The notes under the pieces: model-generated | Databases searched by the model: none | What the model was told of the DNA's origin: nothing | What the model saw: the letters and a program-made list of their open reading frames with translations, nothing else | Shown here: piece by piece, positions 1 through 8,489 of the stretch | How the letters are laid out: every line of letters starts with the position of its first letter | Position numbering within the stretch: the first letter of the stretch is position 1 | Position numbers and translations under genes: made by a program | Assembly: GCA_022563855.1 (NCBI GenBank) | Contig: JADFMN010000001.1 | Span: forward strand, 372,001-436,000 | Reading direction: 5' to 3' | DNA length: 64,000 nt | From: Armatimonadota bacterium | GTDB lineage: Bacteria; Armatimonadota; Fimbriimonadia; Fimbriimonadales; Fimbriimonadaceae

Positions 1-1608
1 TCGACGCTAGTGACCGCTGGGGGCGACTCGACATACAGTAGTTCAGCTATCTACGTGCCAGAAGTCGAGTGGTCTGTCGACAACACCCTCCTCGATCCAA
101 CGAATGGCACTAACTATAGACAGACCCTAGACCTTCGCACCGGAGTACTCGCTACGAGTTGGGAGCAGCAGATCGGTTCCAAGAACGTTCGCATTTCGAG
201 CTATTACTTGTTCGACGGCGAGCTGTTCGGCTCCGCGAGATTCATGGCGGACCAAGACGCAGTCTTGTCAACTGACGGCCCGGGCATGGATGGAATCGTT
301 GTCAAAATGAAAGCTGGGGTCGAATGGGGTGCTAGCGATCCTCGCTTCCTCGGCGCAATCAAGCGAAGGGGCACGCCCGAGGTCGACATCGAGATCGACG
401 GCCCGGTCGGAGACCAAAGGGCCATCCGGTCGTTCCTGTTCTATCTGCGCCAGTCAATGGGCTCCGATACGCCGCCCGGCCCGATGGGGCTGAGCAACGA
501 CACATACAACGGCCACATTTTCTGGGACTCGGACGTGTGGATGTTTCCTGCGCTCGCTTTCGTTGATCCCAATAGCGCATCTCAAATTTCGAACTTCAGA
601 TCACAGACCGTGCAAAACGTGCAGTCTCAGTATCTCCGAACGCTCGGCGGACGATATGAACTTGCTGCGAACGCAATCGAACGCACAGGACACAATTTCG
701 TGTTTCCTGACTATCCGCTGCGCTACCCGTGGGAGTCCGACGCCTCCGGCAACGACGTGACGGAAGGGCCGACGGTCAAGGAAGACCATCAGTCCGGAGG
801 TGTCGCCTGGAGCCTTGATCTAGCGTCGGCGCTCGGGCTTCAGCACCCAAGTACTGCAAAAGACATCGGCACCGCGGTGGCACACTATTACAAGAGCCGT
901 TTGGCTGTCAACGAGAATGGACAGTCGGAAGTCCGAAACGTCACCGGAGTCGACGAGTGGTTCGAGGGCGACAACTGCCTTTACACCAACGCGATCGCGG
1001 ACTGGACGATCAAGAAGTACCTCGGCGACGACGTGAACATGTACTACCCGCGTGATGAAAAGGGGCTGCTCGCTTATGACGGCGACCAGAGGAGGGCGTA
1101 CCAGCAAGCCGCAGCCCCGCTGATCCTGTGGCCGCTCGAGCGCGAGGACCTCGTGGACGACCCGATCGCGTTCCTCGACCTCTTCGAGGGCAAGGAGTCG
1201 CCGAACGGACCGGCGATGTCGCTCAGCGTCTACGCGCTGATCCGCGCGCGGTATGGCGACGCCGACGAGGCGTACGAGACTTGGCGGAATAGCTGGAAGA
1301 AGTACACCGACGGCAACCCGCTCATGCTCTTCAGCGAAAGACCGGGCCGCTCCGACCTCACGTACTTCCTGACCGGCGCCGCGGGATGCCTCAACTCCGT
1401 CATCTACGGCTTCATCGGCGTGCGCATCGTAGACGAGGAACCGCCGGACGAAGCAAAACTGAAGATCGAGAACGGCAAGTGGCTCGTCATCCGGCCAAAC
1501 CTCCCGAAAGCGTGGAAGAGCGTAACGTTCAAAGGGATGCAGGTGCTTGGAAAGAGTTACACCGTCCACTGCGTCGGAAAGACCGCGACGATCACGCTCG
1601 AAGAGTGA
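1..1608 (+). CDS. Glycoside hydrolase family 65 protein, 5' end cut by window
   Basis: The frame is open from base 1, so the GTG at 10 is not necessarily the start and the N-terminal domain probably lies outside the window. GH65 enzymes cleave or phosphorolyse alpha-glucosides such as trehalose, maltose, kojibiose or glucosyl-galactosyl-hydroxylysine. The visible part has the family block GHIFWDSDVWMFP (residues 168-180 counted from base 10), a KEDHQSGGVAW block near residue 258 and DEWFEGDNCLYTNA near 316, which together match the (alpha/alpha)6 barrel of the PGGHG/acid-trehalase branch. The C-terminus forms a small beta domain. Substrate cannot be read from sequence. A short copy of its 3' end lies at 3146-3180, beyond the next gene. 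Confidence 0.8.
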   Translation, partial: STLVTAGGDSTYSSSAIYVPEVEWSVDNTLLDPTNGTNYRQTLDLRTGVLATSWEQQIGSKNVRISSYYLFDGELFGSARFMADQDAVLSTDGPGMDGIVVKMKAGVEWGASDPRFLGAIKRRGTPEVDIEIDGPVGDQRAIRSFLFYLRQSMGSDTPPGPMGLSNDTYNGHIFWDSDVWMFPALAFVDPNSASQISNFRSQTVQNVQSQYLRTLGGRYELAANAIERTGHNFVFPDYPLRYPWESDASGNDVTEGPTVKEDHQSGGVAWSLDLASALGLQHPSTAKDIGTAVAHYYKSRLAVNENGQSEVRNVTGVDEWFEGDNCLYTNAIADWTIKKYLGDDVNMYYPRDEKGLLAYDGDQRRAYQQAAAPLILWPLEREDLVDDPIAFLDLFEGKESPNGPAMSLSVYALIRARYGDADEAYETWRNSWKKYTDGNPLMLFSERPGRSDLTYFLTGAAGCLNSVIYGFIGVRIVDEEPPDEAKLKIENGKWLVIRPNLPKAWKSVTFKGMQVLGKSYTVHCVGKTATITLEE

Positions 1609-1756
1609 AGAAACGCCCAGGCCTAAAGGCGCATTTATGCCAATGCCAGGCCATCCGCAAGCTGCCGTGGCCTTAAGGCTTCCGTAACGGAATCTGCTCG
1701 GACATCACGCCCGAAGAGAATCTTTACTTTTAGGTACATTAAGACCTTGGCACGCC

Positions 1757-3094
1757 ATGAACGACCACACGCTGCGCATCTACGACTCTATCCTCGGCCT
1801 GCTCTCGAGCGTCGACAACCCAACTCCGCTGGTACGGCTCAACCGTGTCGTGCCTTTTCGGAACGCGCAGGTGTACGCCAAGCTCGAATGGTACAACCCA
1901 TTCGGGGCCGTCAAGGACCGGGTGGCCGCCAGCATGGTGGCGGACGCCGAGGAGCACCAGAGGATGGGAGCGGAGCAGCAGCTCGTAGAGCCCACGTCAG
2001 GCAACACCGGTTTCGCCCTCGCCATGCTCTCCAACGCCAAGGGGTACCACCTCACCACACCCCTGTCGATCGAGATACCGCTTGAGAAGCGCACGATGCT
2101 GCGGTTTTTCGGGGCCGATGTCATAGAGCTTGACGACACGCTCTGTCCGGCGCCTGGTGCGCCCGAGGGGGCGATCGCCAAGGCCGTGGAGATCGCTGAG
2201 CATCCCGGCTTCCATATGCTCAACCAGTACGCCAACGAGGCGAACCCGGACGCCCACTACAGCACGACGGGACCGGAGATCTGGCGCCAGACCGAAGGCC
2301 GGGTGACGCACTTCGTGGCCAGCCTTGGCACGTGCGGAACCATCACGGGAGCGGGACGATTTCTAAAGGAAAAAAGCTCCGAGGTCCAGGTCCTGGGCGT
2401 CCATCCCAGCGAGGGCCACGACATTCCGGGCGTGCGCAGCATCCGCCAGCTTGAACAGACCGAGCTGTTCCGCCCCGAACAGTATGACCGCCTGATCGAG
2501 GTCCACGATAAGGCTGCGTTCGACATGTGCCTTAGGCTCAACCGGGAGGAGAGCATCACCGCTGGACCGAGCTCCGGACTGGCTCTCGCGGGTCTGCTCG
2601 AGATGGTCCCAGACGAGCCGGGCAACCTCGCAGTGGTGGTCTTTCCCGACAGCGCATTCAAGTATCCGTCCTCGCTGGCGCGACATCTGCCGGGTCTCGC
2701 CGCCGCGCAGCCGCAGGGCGGAGGGCCCCGTGAGAAGCTGTTGGACCGAATGATCGAGAACGTGCGCGCCAGCGCGGCTCTGACCATCGACGCGGACGCC
2801 GCCCACGAACTTTGGCTACAAAGCAAGCCGTTCGTGATGGACGTCCGCCCCAGTGAACTGTACCGCGAGGCGCACATCCCCGGCGCCGTGAACAAGCCGC
2901 TCTCCGAGCTGGGCGAGGACCTCTCGGGGCTGCCCGAGGCTCTGGACGCACCCATCCTCAGCGTCTGCCAGCTCGGCAACGCATCGCTCTCCGGCGTCCT
3001 GTTCCTCAAGTCGCTCGGTTATACGAACGTGTTGAGCATCAAAGGGGGAACCCTCGGCTGGCGCGAGAAGGGCTTCGCCACGGATTCGGAATAA
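1757..3094 (+). CDS. Cysteine synthase-like PLP enzyme fused to a rhodanese domain
   Basis: Residues 1 to about 310 form a fold-type II PLP enzyme of the cysteine synthase/cystathionine beta-synthase group: NPFGAVKDR holds the likely Schiff-base Lys53, and TSGNTG (residues 80-85) is the substrate-binding loop. Residues about 345-445 form a rhodanese domain with Cys404 in VCQLGNAS as the candidate persulfide cysteine. The active loop lacks the basic residue usual in thiosulfate sulfurtransferases. At 445 aa it is a cysteine synthase plus about 110 residues. The fusion suggests that sulfide or persulfide is passed between halves, which is inference. An ATG at 1757 opens the frame; an overlapping frame from 1747 is a shadow. 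Confidence 0.85.
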   Translation: MNDHTLRIYDSILGLLSSVDNPTPLVRLNRVVPFRNAQVYAKLEWYNPFGAVKDRVAASMVADAEEHQRMGAEQQLVEPTSGNTGFALAMLSNAKGYHLTTPLSIEIPLEKRTMLRFFGADVIELDDTLCPAPGAPEGAIAKAVEIAEHPGFHMLNQYANEANPDAHYSTTGPEIWRQTEGRVTHFVASLGTCGTITGAGRFLKEKSSEVQVLGVHPSEGHDIPGVRSIRQLEQTELFRPEQYDRLIEVHDKAAFDMCLRLNREESITAGPSSGLALAGLLEMVPDEPGNLAVVVFPDSAFKYPSSLARHLPGLAAAQPQGGGPREKLLDRMIENVRASAALTIDADAAHELWLQSKPFVMDVRPSELYREAHIPGAVNKPLSELGEDLSGLPEALDAPILSVCQLGNASLSGVLFLKSLGYTNVLSIKGGTLGWREKGFATDSE

Positions 3095-3734
3095 CGCTCT
3101 TCGTTTGCTCGCCAGCTCGGTTCGGGCGACCGCGACACCGGCCAAACGATAATCACGCTCGAGCAGTGAAGAAGCGGCCGCCGGTCAGTGACCGACGGCC
3201 TACTTATCAAGATTGCCACCCGATGCAATCAAACCGTGATGTCAAAACATCTTGCGGCCGCCAGGCGAACCGTGGCGACCGACTTGTGGGAGGAGGGATC
3301 AATAGTATATTTTGTAGCCGGACGAGCCAGTGCAGGTCCAACCACGTATGACCGGGAAGTCACTCGGCGATACCTTTTGGCAAGCTCGCGTGTGTGATTC
3401 ATATATATCTTTCGCACATAAAACCCGTCGATCATCGATCTGCCTCAGTTAACTCCTGGTCTGAGACATATCGAATCAATCTGCGAGCCAACCGCCATCA
3501 CAGGCAGAAAGCTCGCAGTTGTACTGTTAAGAACCGAACCTCGCGTGGGGCACCGCGCAGTGGAAGAGTCTGGAGCTCCCGCCCCTCTTGCGCTGGATGT
3601 CCGTGCCAGCGGAGGAGGGGAGGGCTGGGGAGGGGAGGTTTCGTCTGCGGCAGAGTCTGGCTCCGACGGAACCTCCATCCCCCAGCCCCCTTCCTCCTCC
3701 CGCGCACGTTGCATCACGGTAAGAGGAAGGGGAT
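3095..3734. other. Gene-free stretch with hairpins and repeat remnants
   Basis: No convincing coding sequence is seen in about 640 bases. It holds a short copy of the GH65 gene tail (3146-3180), a GC-rich inverted repeat around 3174-3200 centred on GGTCAGTGACC that could terminate the cysteine synthase transcript, and from about 3590 to 3720 two inverted purine/pyrimidine-rich blocks (GGAGGAGGGGAGGG and CCCCCTTCCTCCTCCC) that can fold back on each other. A related block occurs at 33218-33290. Confidence 0.5.
3146..3180 (+). repeat. Possible copy of the GH65 gene 3' end
   Basis: The segment shares ATCACGCTCGA, two changed bases, then AGTGAAGAA with bases 1591-1612 at the end of the GH65 gene, including the stop codon context. 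Identity is about 24 of 30. It lies in the same orientation, downstream of the cysteine synthase gene. The match is short and could be chance, but it parallels clearer cases at tauE, hppD and glyA. Confidence 0.35.
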
Positions 3735-4319
3735 TTACTCGCCACCTTGCTCGTCCATCCGCTGAATCGCCTCATTAAGCTCATCAGGCGTGTTCGCGCT
3801 TACGAATGCAGATGGTGCGAGACCTAGTTTCTCTAGCGCTGGCTCATCGACGACTAGCGCGTTCAACTCAGCGATGATGCGCTTCATCGACGGAGCGCTT
3901 ACGCGGGCACTCTCTTGCCGAAATCGAGCAAACACACTCGCGGAATACAACGCGCACAAGTACTGCTCTCGCCCGTTGATCGTTGGAACGACTGCGTCGC
4001 GCCCGACGATGAGCGGGAGGAACGCAGGAACGACGTCCGCGTTGAAACTGGGGATGTCGCACGAACAGACGAACACTGTTCCGTAAGATGGCATGAATTG
4101 GGACAGCGCGCTCGCAGGGCCTTGAAACTCCTCGCGGTCCGGCAAGAACGGCCGACCTCCTATCGGAGTTCTGCCGAGAACCGTGACCGGAACTCCAATC
4201 CGTTCGAACTCGGCGAGAATCCGCTCCGACATCGTGGCCTCGCCGACGACTATGCTCGCCTTGTCGGCGCCCATGCGCCTGCTGGCGCCTCCCGTGAGCA
4301 GGACCGCTTCAACATCCAT
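3735..4319 (-). CDS. mobA: Molybdenum cofactor guanylyltransferase MobA
   Basis: MobA transfers GMP from GTP to Mo-molybdopterin, giving the MGD form used by DMSO-reductase-family enzymes. The N-terminal nucleotide-binding signature LTGGASRRMGADK (residues 8-20) is diagnostic, followed by the GP...AL and CDIPSF blocks of the Rossmann-like fold. The 194 aa length matches the family. It is transcribed away from the moaA operon. A MobA in the cluster fits the need of the molybdoenzyme encoded at 54.6 kb. Confidence 0.93.
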   Translation of the reverse strand: MDVEAVLLTGGASRRMGADKASIVVGEATMSERILAEFERIGVPVTVLGRTPIGGRPFLPDREEFQGPASALSQFMPSYGTVFVCSCDIPSFNADVVPAFLPLIVGRDAVVPTINGREQYLCALYSASVFARFRQESARVSAPSMKRIIAELNALVVDEPALEKLGLAPSAFVSANTPDELNEAIQRMDEQGGE

Positions 4320-4490
4320 ACTGTATTAACTGACGCGGGATTCTGCGCCTGTATGACGAGAATCATACTCTTGGGTCACAAACGAGTTCAGAATTGAGTA
4401 GACGATTATGGGCTGGATGCCTTCACACTGCGTCGAGTCCGTGCAGCATAACCGCGAAGTTGCGGAAAGCTGGGCGACCCTGCGATTCCA

Positions 4491-4680
4491 GGTTGAAAGC
4501 TGATCTTGTCAGGCCCCATGGAATGTTTACAAAGAAGTAAGTGATAAAATGGATGCAGTGCCAAAAACCTCCGCAACACCGACGAGCAGATCGGCTCTTA
4601 CGTCCGGCACGCTTTCCCACTCCTTGAACGGCGAAGATTCGGAAGGGCTGGCAACGGTGTCGCGCGCTGTGGACGTTGGC
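4491..4680 (+). repeat. Copy of the crp/fnr upstream region and first ~42 codons
   Basis: From GGTTGAAA at 4491 the DNA follows the complement of 50239 down to about 50054, i.e. the CMD-crp intergenic region and the start of the Crp/Fnr gene. A 14-base identical run, TGTTTACAAAGAAG, sits before the start codon in both places and GTGATAAAATGGA covers both start codons. The encoded residues also match (M-D/E-AVP, TL..SL.GED...LATVS). Similarity fades after about codon 42. Confidence 0.85.
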
Positions 4681-5676
4681 ACGGAGACTGGGTCTGCCCC
4701 GCTGATGGATCGCCACGGTCGGCGGCACACTTACCTCCGCGTCTCGATAACGGATCGGTGCAACCTTCGCTGCCGGTACTGCATGCCTGCCGAGGGCATC
4801 GAGTGGACGCCCCGCGACCAGCTGCTCAGCTTCGAAGAGATCCAGCGCGTTGTCGCCGCCCTCGCCGAGGTCGGAGTGAACAAGGTTCGCATCACCGGCG
4901 GAGAACCAACTGTGCGGCGCGGCGTCGAAACACTGATCGAGTCTGTGGCCGGCACGCCTGGCATTACCGAAGTCTGCATGACCACAAACGGCACGACGCT
5001 GGGAAAGATGGCCGGCAGGTACCGAAGTGCTGGCCTGGACGTGCTCAACATCAGCCTCGACTCGCTCCGAGCGGACCGGTTTGAAGAGATAACGAGAACG
5101 AAAAAGTTTGATCAAGTCCTGCGCGGAATCGACGCCGCGCTCGAAGCGGGGTTCGCGCCGATAAAACTGAACGTCGTTGCTATGCGCGGAGTGAACGAAG
5201 ACGAGGTCTGCGACTTCGTAGAGTTCGTTCGCGACCGGCCGATCAACGTGCGATTCATCGAGTTCATGCCGTTCGAGGGCAACAGCTGGAGCCGCGCAAA
5301 GTTCCTCCCTTATCAAGAGATGATCTCAGACCTTGAGCGACGGTATAAGCTCACGCCGCTGCCGGAGCGACCAAATCAAGTAGCGAGAGATTTCTCCATC
5401 GAGGGATGCGAGGGGACCATCAGCTTCATCACCTCGATGTCGGAGAACTTCTGCGCGGGGTGCAACAGGATTCGCCTGACAGCGCAGGGCGACATCAAGG
5501 CGTGCCTGTTCATGACACCCGGAGCGCGCTTGCGCGAGCGATTGCGATCCGGAGCAGACAGCGAAGAAATCGTGGAAGTAGTACGTGGCGCAATCCTTCA
5601 GAAGTGGCCCGGCCACCCAGGGGCGGAAAACCTCCTATCCCTCAAAAACGCCAGTATGATACAGATCGGAGGCTGA
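4549..5676 (+). CDS. moaA: GTP 3',8-cyclase MoaA with a Crp/Fnr-derived N-terminal extension
   Basis: MoaA is the radical SAM enzyme that starts molybdopterin synthesis from GTP. The SAM cluster is CNLRCRYC (Cys71, Cys75, Cys78); the C-terminal cluster motif is FCAGCNRIRLTAQGDIKAC and the protein ends in the conserved Gly-Gly. Residues 1-42 are not part of MoaA: they match the start of the Crp/Fnr protein encoded at 49470-50180. A normal MoaA start exists at ATG 4705 (residue 53, MDRHGRRHTYLRVS), but its ribosome site is weak, so either start is possible. It heads the operon moaA-moaCB-moeA-moaD-moaE-tauE. Confidence 0.93.
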   Translation: MDAVPKTSATPTSRSALTSGTLSHSLNGEDSEGLATVSRAVDVGTETGSAPLMDRHGRRHTYLRVSITDRCNLRCRYCMPAEGIEWTPRDQLLSFEEIQRVVAALAEVGVNKVRITGGEPTVRRGVETLIESVAGTPGITEVCMTTNGTTLGKMAGRYRSAGLDVLNISLDSLRADRFEEITRTKKFDQVLRGIDAALEAGFAPIKLNVVAMRGVNEDEVCDFVEFVRDRPINVRFIEFMPFEGNSWSRAKFLPYQEMISDLERRYKLTPLPERPNQVARDFSIEGCEGTISFITSMSENFCAGCNRIRLTAQGDIKACLFMTPGARLRERLRSGADSEEIVEVVRGAILQKWPGHPGAENLLSLKNASMIQIGG

Positions 5677-5682
5677 TGAAAC

Positions 5683-6615
5683 GTGCGCGACGTGACACAC
5701 AAGGTCAACACCCTCCGGACCGCAACGGCGGTCGCCACTCTTCGAGCGCGGGCTGATACGATCAGCCGCATCAGAGACGGTAACTTGCCCAAGGGCGATG
5801 CGCTCACCGTCGCAAAGGTCGCCGGGATTCAGGCGGCAAAGGGCACGTCCGACCTGATCCCGTACTGCCACCCGATTCCGATCGAGTTTGCCGACGTTCG
5901 GTTCTCGTTTTCTGACGACGCTGTCGAAATCACGGCTACGGTCAAAACGATCTACAAGACCGGCATCGAGATGGAGGCGCTGACCGCCGCCTGCATCGCA
6001 GCGCTTACGTTGTACGACATGACGAAGATGATCGACGACGACGTCTTGATCGAGCAGGTCAAGCTATTGGAGAAGCGCGGCGGCAAGTCGGACTTCCCTG
6101 CTGTTCCAGAGGTCGGCGTGGCGATCATCACGGTCTCGGATACTGCGTCTTCTGGCGAACGCGAGGACATCTCCGGGCCGATTGCTGCGGGCGTTTTGAC
6201 CGAGCAGGGCGCGACTCTTGTCGATTCGAAGATCGTCTCCGATGACGCCGATGAAATTGAAATCGCTGTCCGGAGTTTCGTTAAGTCTCCAAGTGTTTCG
6301 CTCATAGTTTTGACAGGCGGAACCGGGGCCGGTCCGCGCGACAACACTCCGGAGGCGGTTCGACGAATCTTCGACAAGGAGCTGCCAGGAGTAGCCGAAC
6401 AGATGCGCAGATACGGTCAGGACAGAACTCCGTTCGCGATGCTCAGCCGGTCGGTCTGCGGAATCGCCGGCGACTCCGTGGTTCTCTGCCTGCCTGGTTC
6501 GCCCAAGGCGGTGGAAGAGGGGCTACGCGCGGTGCTTCCCCACCTGATGCACGTGATCGCCGTGCTCGGTGGCGCAGGGCACGACGAGCTTGTCGCGGCA
6601 GAGGATGAGCTGTGA
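5683..6615 (+). CDS. Bifunctional MoaC-MoaB/Mog molybdopterin biosynthesis protein
   Basis: Residues 1 to about 139 are MoaC (cyclic pyranopterin monophosphate synthase): KGDALTVAKVAGIQAAKGTSD, LIPYCHP, TGIEMEAL and the terminal KRGGKSDF. Residues about 147-310 are MoaB/Mog (molybdopterin adenylyltransferase), with the LTGGTGAGPRDNTPEA MPT-binding signature. Bifunctional MoaC/MoaB proteins are known elsewhere. The start is a GTG at 5683, preceded by GGAGG about 10 bases upstream and 6 bases after the moaA stop. It overlaps moeA by 4 bases, so translation is probably coupled. Confidence 0.93.
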   Translation: MRDVTHKVNTLRTATAVATLRARADTISRIRDGNLPKGDALTVAKVAGIQAAKGTSDLIPYCHPIPIEFADVRFSFSDDAVEITATVKTIYKTGIEMEALTAACIAALTLYDMTKMIDDDVLIEQVKLLEKRGGKSDFPAVPEVGVAIITVSDTASSGEREDISGPIAAGVLTEQGATLVDSKIVSDDADEIEIAVRSFVKSPSVSLIVLTGGTGAGPRDNTPEAVRRIFDKELPGVAEQMRRYGQDRTPFAMLSRSVCGIAGDSVVLCLPGSPKAVEEGLRAVLPHLMHVIAVLGGAGHDELVAAEDEL

Positions 6616-7829
6616 TCTCGTTCGACGATGCCCTTCGCATCGTGCTCGAGTCCTGCGGCGTCCTCGGTTCTGAAGATGTTGCAGTTTCAAACTGCGCGGG
6701 AAGGCACCTCGCCGAAGACGTGACGTCCACGATCAGCCTGCCGATCTTCGACAACTCTGCTGTCGATGGTTTCGCGATTCACGCTGAAGATGTCGCTCGT
6801 GGCTGTAAGCAGTTGAAAGTTCTCGGCACGATCTTCGCCGGCGATGATCCGGCTGTTTTTGTCCTCGAACAAGGGACAACGATACGCGTCATGACCGGTG
6901 CAGGCATCCCCAGCGGAACGAGCGCGGTCGTCATGCAAGAGGATGTGCAACACGACGGCGAGGTTGCGGTTCTCAATTCGGTCGATGTAAGTGAAAGAGC
7001 AAACATCAGGCGCGCGGGCGAGGAGATTCGACCAGGCGACACCGTGCTATCCGCCGGCCTGTGTTGTAATCCTGCGACTGCGGCGGCGCTCGCAACTCTT
7101 GGTCGCACGACGGTCACGGTTCACAAAAGACCCTCCGTCGGAATCATGGTGACCGGTGCAGAACTGGTCCAACCGGGGGGCGAGTTGCAACCTGGGCAGA
7201 TATTCGAATCCAACTCTATCGGTCTTGCTGCCGCAGTTCGAGCGCACGGCATCAACGACGTTGTTGTCGAAACAGTTGGAGACGGCGTTAGTGAGACAGT
7301 TGCTGCTTTCCAACGACTAGCTAAACAGTGTGACATCGTAGTTTCTTCTGGCGGCGTGTCCGTCGGTGAGCGCGATCTTGTTCGAAACGTATACTTGGAA
7401 CACGGAGTGAAAGAGTTGTTTTGGAAGGTCGCTATGAAGCCTGGAAAACCAGTGTTCTTTGGCAAGTCTAGTGCCTGTTTGGTATTTGGCCTACCGGGGA
7501 ACCCCGTTAGCGCGCTTGTGACCTTCGAAACCCTCGTCACTCCCGCGATCAGAAAGATGTCGGGATCGCTGCATCCGGTCGCACCGCGCACTCGCATTAC
7601 CCTGACCAAACACATCAGGCGCAAACCGGGCCGACTCGAGTTTGTCCGTGCGACGACCGAGTATCGCGACGGGAAGCCGTTTGCGACGCCGTTGGACCGC
7701 CAAGGCTCGCACATGACCTCCGGTCTCGCGCTTGCGGACAGGCTTCTAATCGTGCCTCTAGATGCCGAGTGCATCGAGGCCGGAACCGAACTTGATAGCA
7801 TGACAATCGGTTCGGGAGGTAGCCGATGA
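6612..7829 (+). CDS. moeA: Molybdopterin molybdenumtransferase MoeA
   Basis: MoeA inserts molybdate into adenylylated molybdopterin. The 405 aa protein has the family blocks DNSAVDGFAI, GAGIPSGTSAVV, RRAGEEI, GIMVTGAELV, SSGGVSVGERD and GLPGNPVSALVTF in the expected order. The GTG start lies in the four-base overlap GTGA with the stop of moaCB. The stop overlaps the moaD start in ATGA, consistent with a single coupled transcript. Confidence 0.94.
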   Translation: MISFDDALRIVLESCGVLGSEDVAVSNCAGRHLAEDVTSTISLPIFDNSAVDGFAIHAEDVARGCKQLKVLGTIFAGDDPAVFVLEQGTTIRVMTGAGIPSGTSAVVMQEDVQHDGEVAVLNSVDVSERANIRRAGEEIRPGDTVLSAGLCCNPATAAALATLGRTTVTVHKRPSVGIMVTGAELVQPGGELQPGQIFESNSIGLAAAVRAHGINDVVVETVGDGVSETVAAFQRLAKQCDIVVSSGGVSVGERDLVRNVYLEHGVKELFWKVAMKPGKPVFFGKSSACLVFGLPGNPVSALVTFETLVTPAIRKMSGSLHPVAPRTRITLTKHIRRKPGRLEFVRATTEYRDGKPFATPLDRQGSHMTSGLALADRLLIVPLDAECIEAGTELDSMTIGSGGSR

Positions 7830-8068
7830 AATCCGTCCAGCTCACACACTTCGCGCTTTTGCGAGACCAACGCGGCCTCAGTTCAGAGACGCACGAAACT
7901 TCTGCCGAGACGGTCGGGGAACTGTACGATGAGTTGGCAGCTCTGTACAGCTTCACTCTTCCGCGAAACTTCGTCAAGGCGGCGCTGAACAGTGAGTTTG
8001 TCGCCATGGATACACCGTTTGAAAATGGCGACGAGATCGTGTTCCTCCCACCGGTAGCCGGAGGGTGA
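7826..8068 (+). CDS. moaD: Molybdopterin synthase sulfur carrier subunit MoaD
   Basis: This 80 aa ubiquitin-like protein ends in AGG, the Gly-Gly tail that is thiocarboxylated to carry sulfur for the dithiolene of molybdopterin. FENGDEIVFLPPVAGG is the typical C-terminal block. It overlaps moeA by four bases and is followed one base later by moaE, its synthase partner. No MoeB/ThiF-type activating enzyme is in the window. Confidence 0.92.
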   Translation: MKSVQLTHFALLRDQRGLSSETHETSAETVGELYDELAALYSFTLPRNFVKAALNSEFVAMDTPFENGDEIVFLPPVAGG

Positions 8069-8069
8069 T

Positions 8070-8489
8070 GTGTTTCGAATAACCGACCAGCCGATCGATC
8101 CGCCGAATGCGCCCGGCCCGTCAGCTGGCGCGCAGGTCGTGTTCACTGGACTGGTCCGGAATCACAACGAGGGGCGCACAGTCGAGGCATTGGAATACGA
8201 AGCGTTCAACGAGCTGGCGGTCAAAGAGGGAGAGAAGATCTTGCAAGAAGTGCTGAAGCGGTTCGACGTTGAGTCCGTCCTCTGTGTTCATCGCGTCGGG
8301 AAACTGCAGATCGGCGACGTCGCAGTGTTGGTCGCGTGTTCGTCCGCGCACCGGCGCGCAGCGTTCGACGCTTGCCAGTACGTGATCGACGAAGTCAAAA
8401 AGCGAGTGCCGATCTGGAAAAAGGAGATCTACGAAGACGGCGAGTCGGAGTGGCTGAACGCGGCGGATGGGGCAAAATGCAGCCCTTGA
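8070..8489 (+). CDS. moaE: Molybdopterin synthase catalytic subunit MoaE
   Basis: MoaE converts cyclic pyranopterin monophosphate to molybdopterin with thiocarboxylated MoaD. Family blocks are GAQVVFTGLVRNHNEGR, LEYEAFNELA, HRVGKLQIGDVAV, SAHRRAAFDAC and the active-site lysine segment VPIWKKEIYEDG. The GTG at 8070 follows GGAGGG. Its last 23 bases overlap the start of the TauE gene in another frame. Confidence 0.93.
   Translation: MFRITDQPIDPPNAPGPSAGAQVVFTGLVRNHNEGRTVEALEYEAFNELAVKEGEKILQEVLKRFDVESVLCVHRVGKLQIGDVAVLVACSSAHRRAAFDACQYVIDEVKKRVPIWKKEIYEDGESEWLNAADGAKCSP

Noticed and set aside
4320-4548. Moco riboswitch between mobA and moaA
   Set aside because: No convincing Moco-motif consensus or long conserved stem could be recognised, and the right half of the region is crp-derived.
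4423-5316. 297-codon minus-strand frame over moaA
   Set aside because: It is antisense to moaA. Its resemblance to a frame near 50.1 kb only reflects the crp-derived DNA shared by the two loci.
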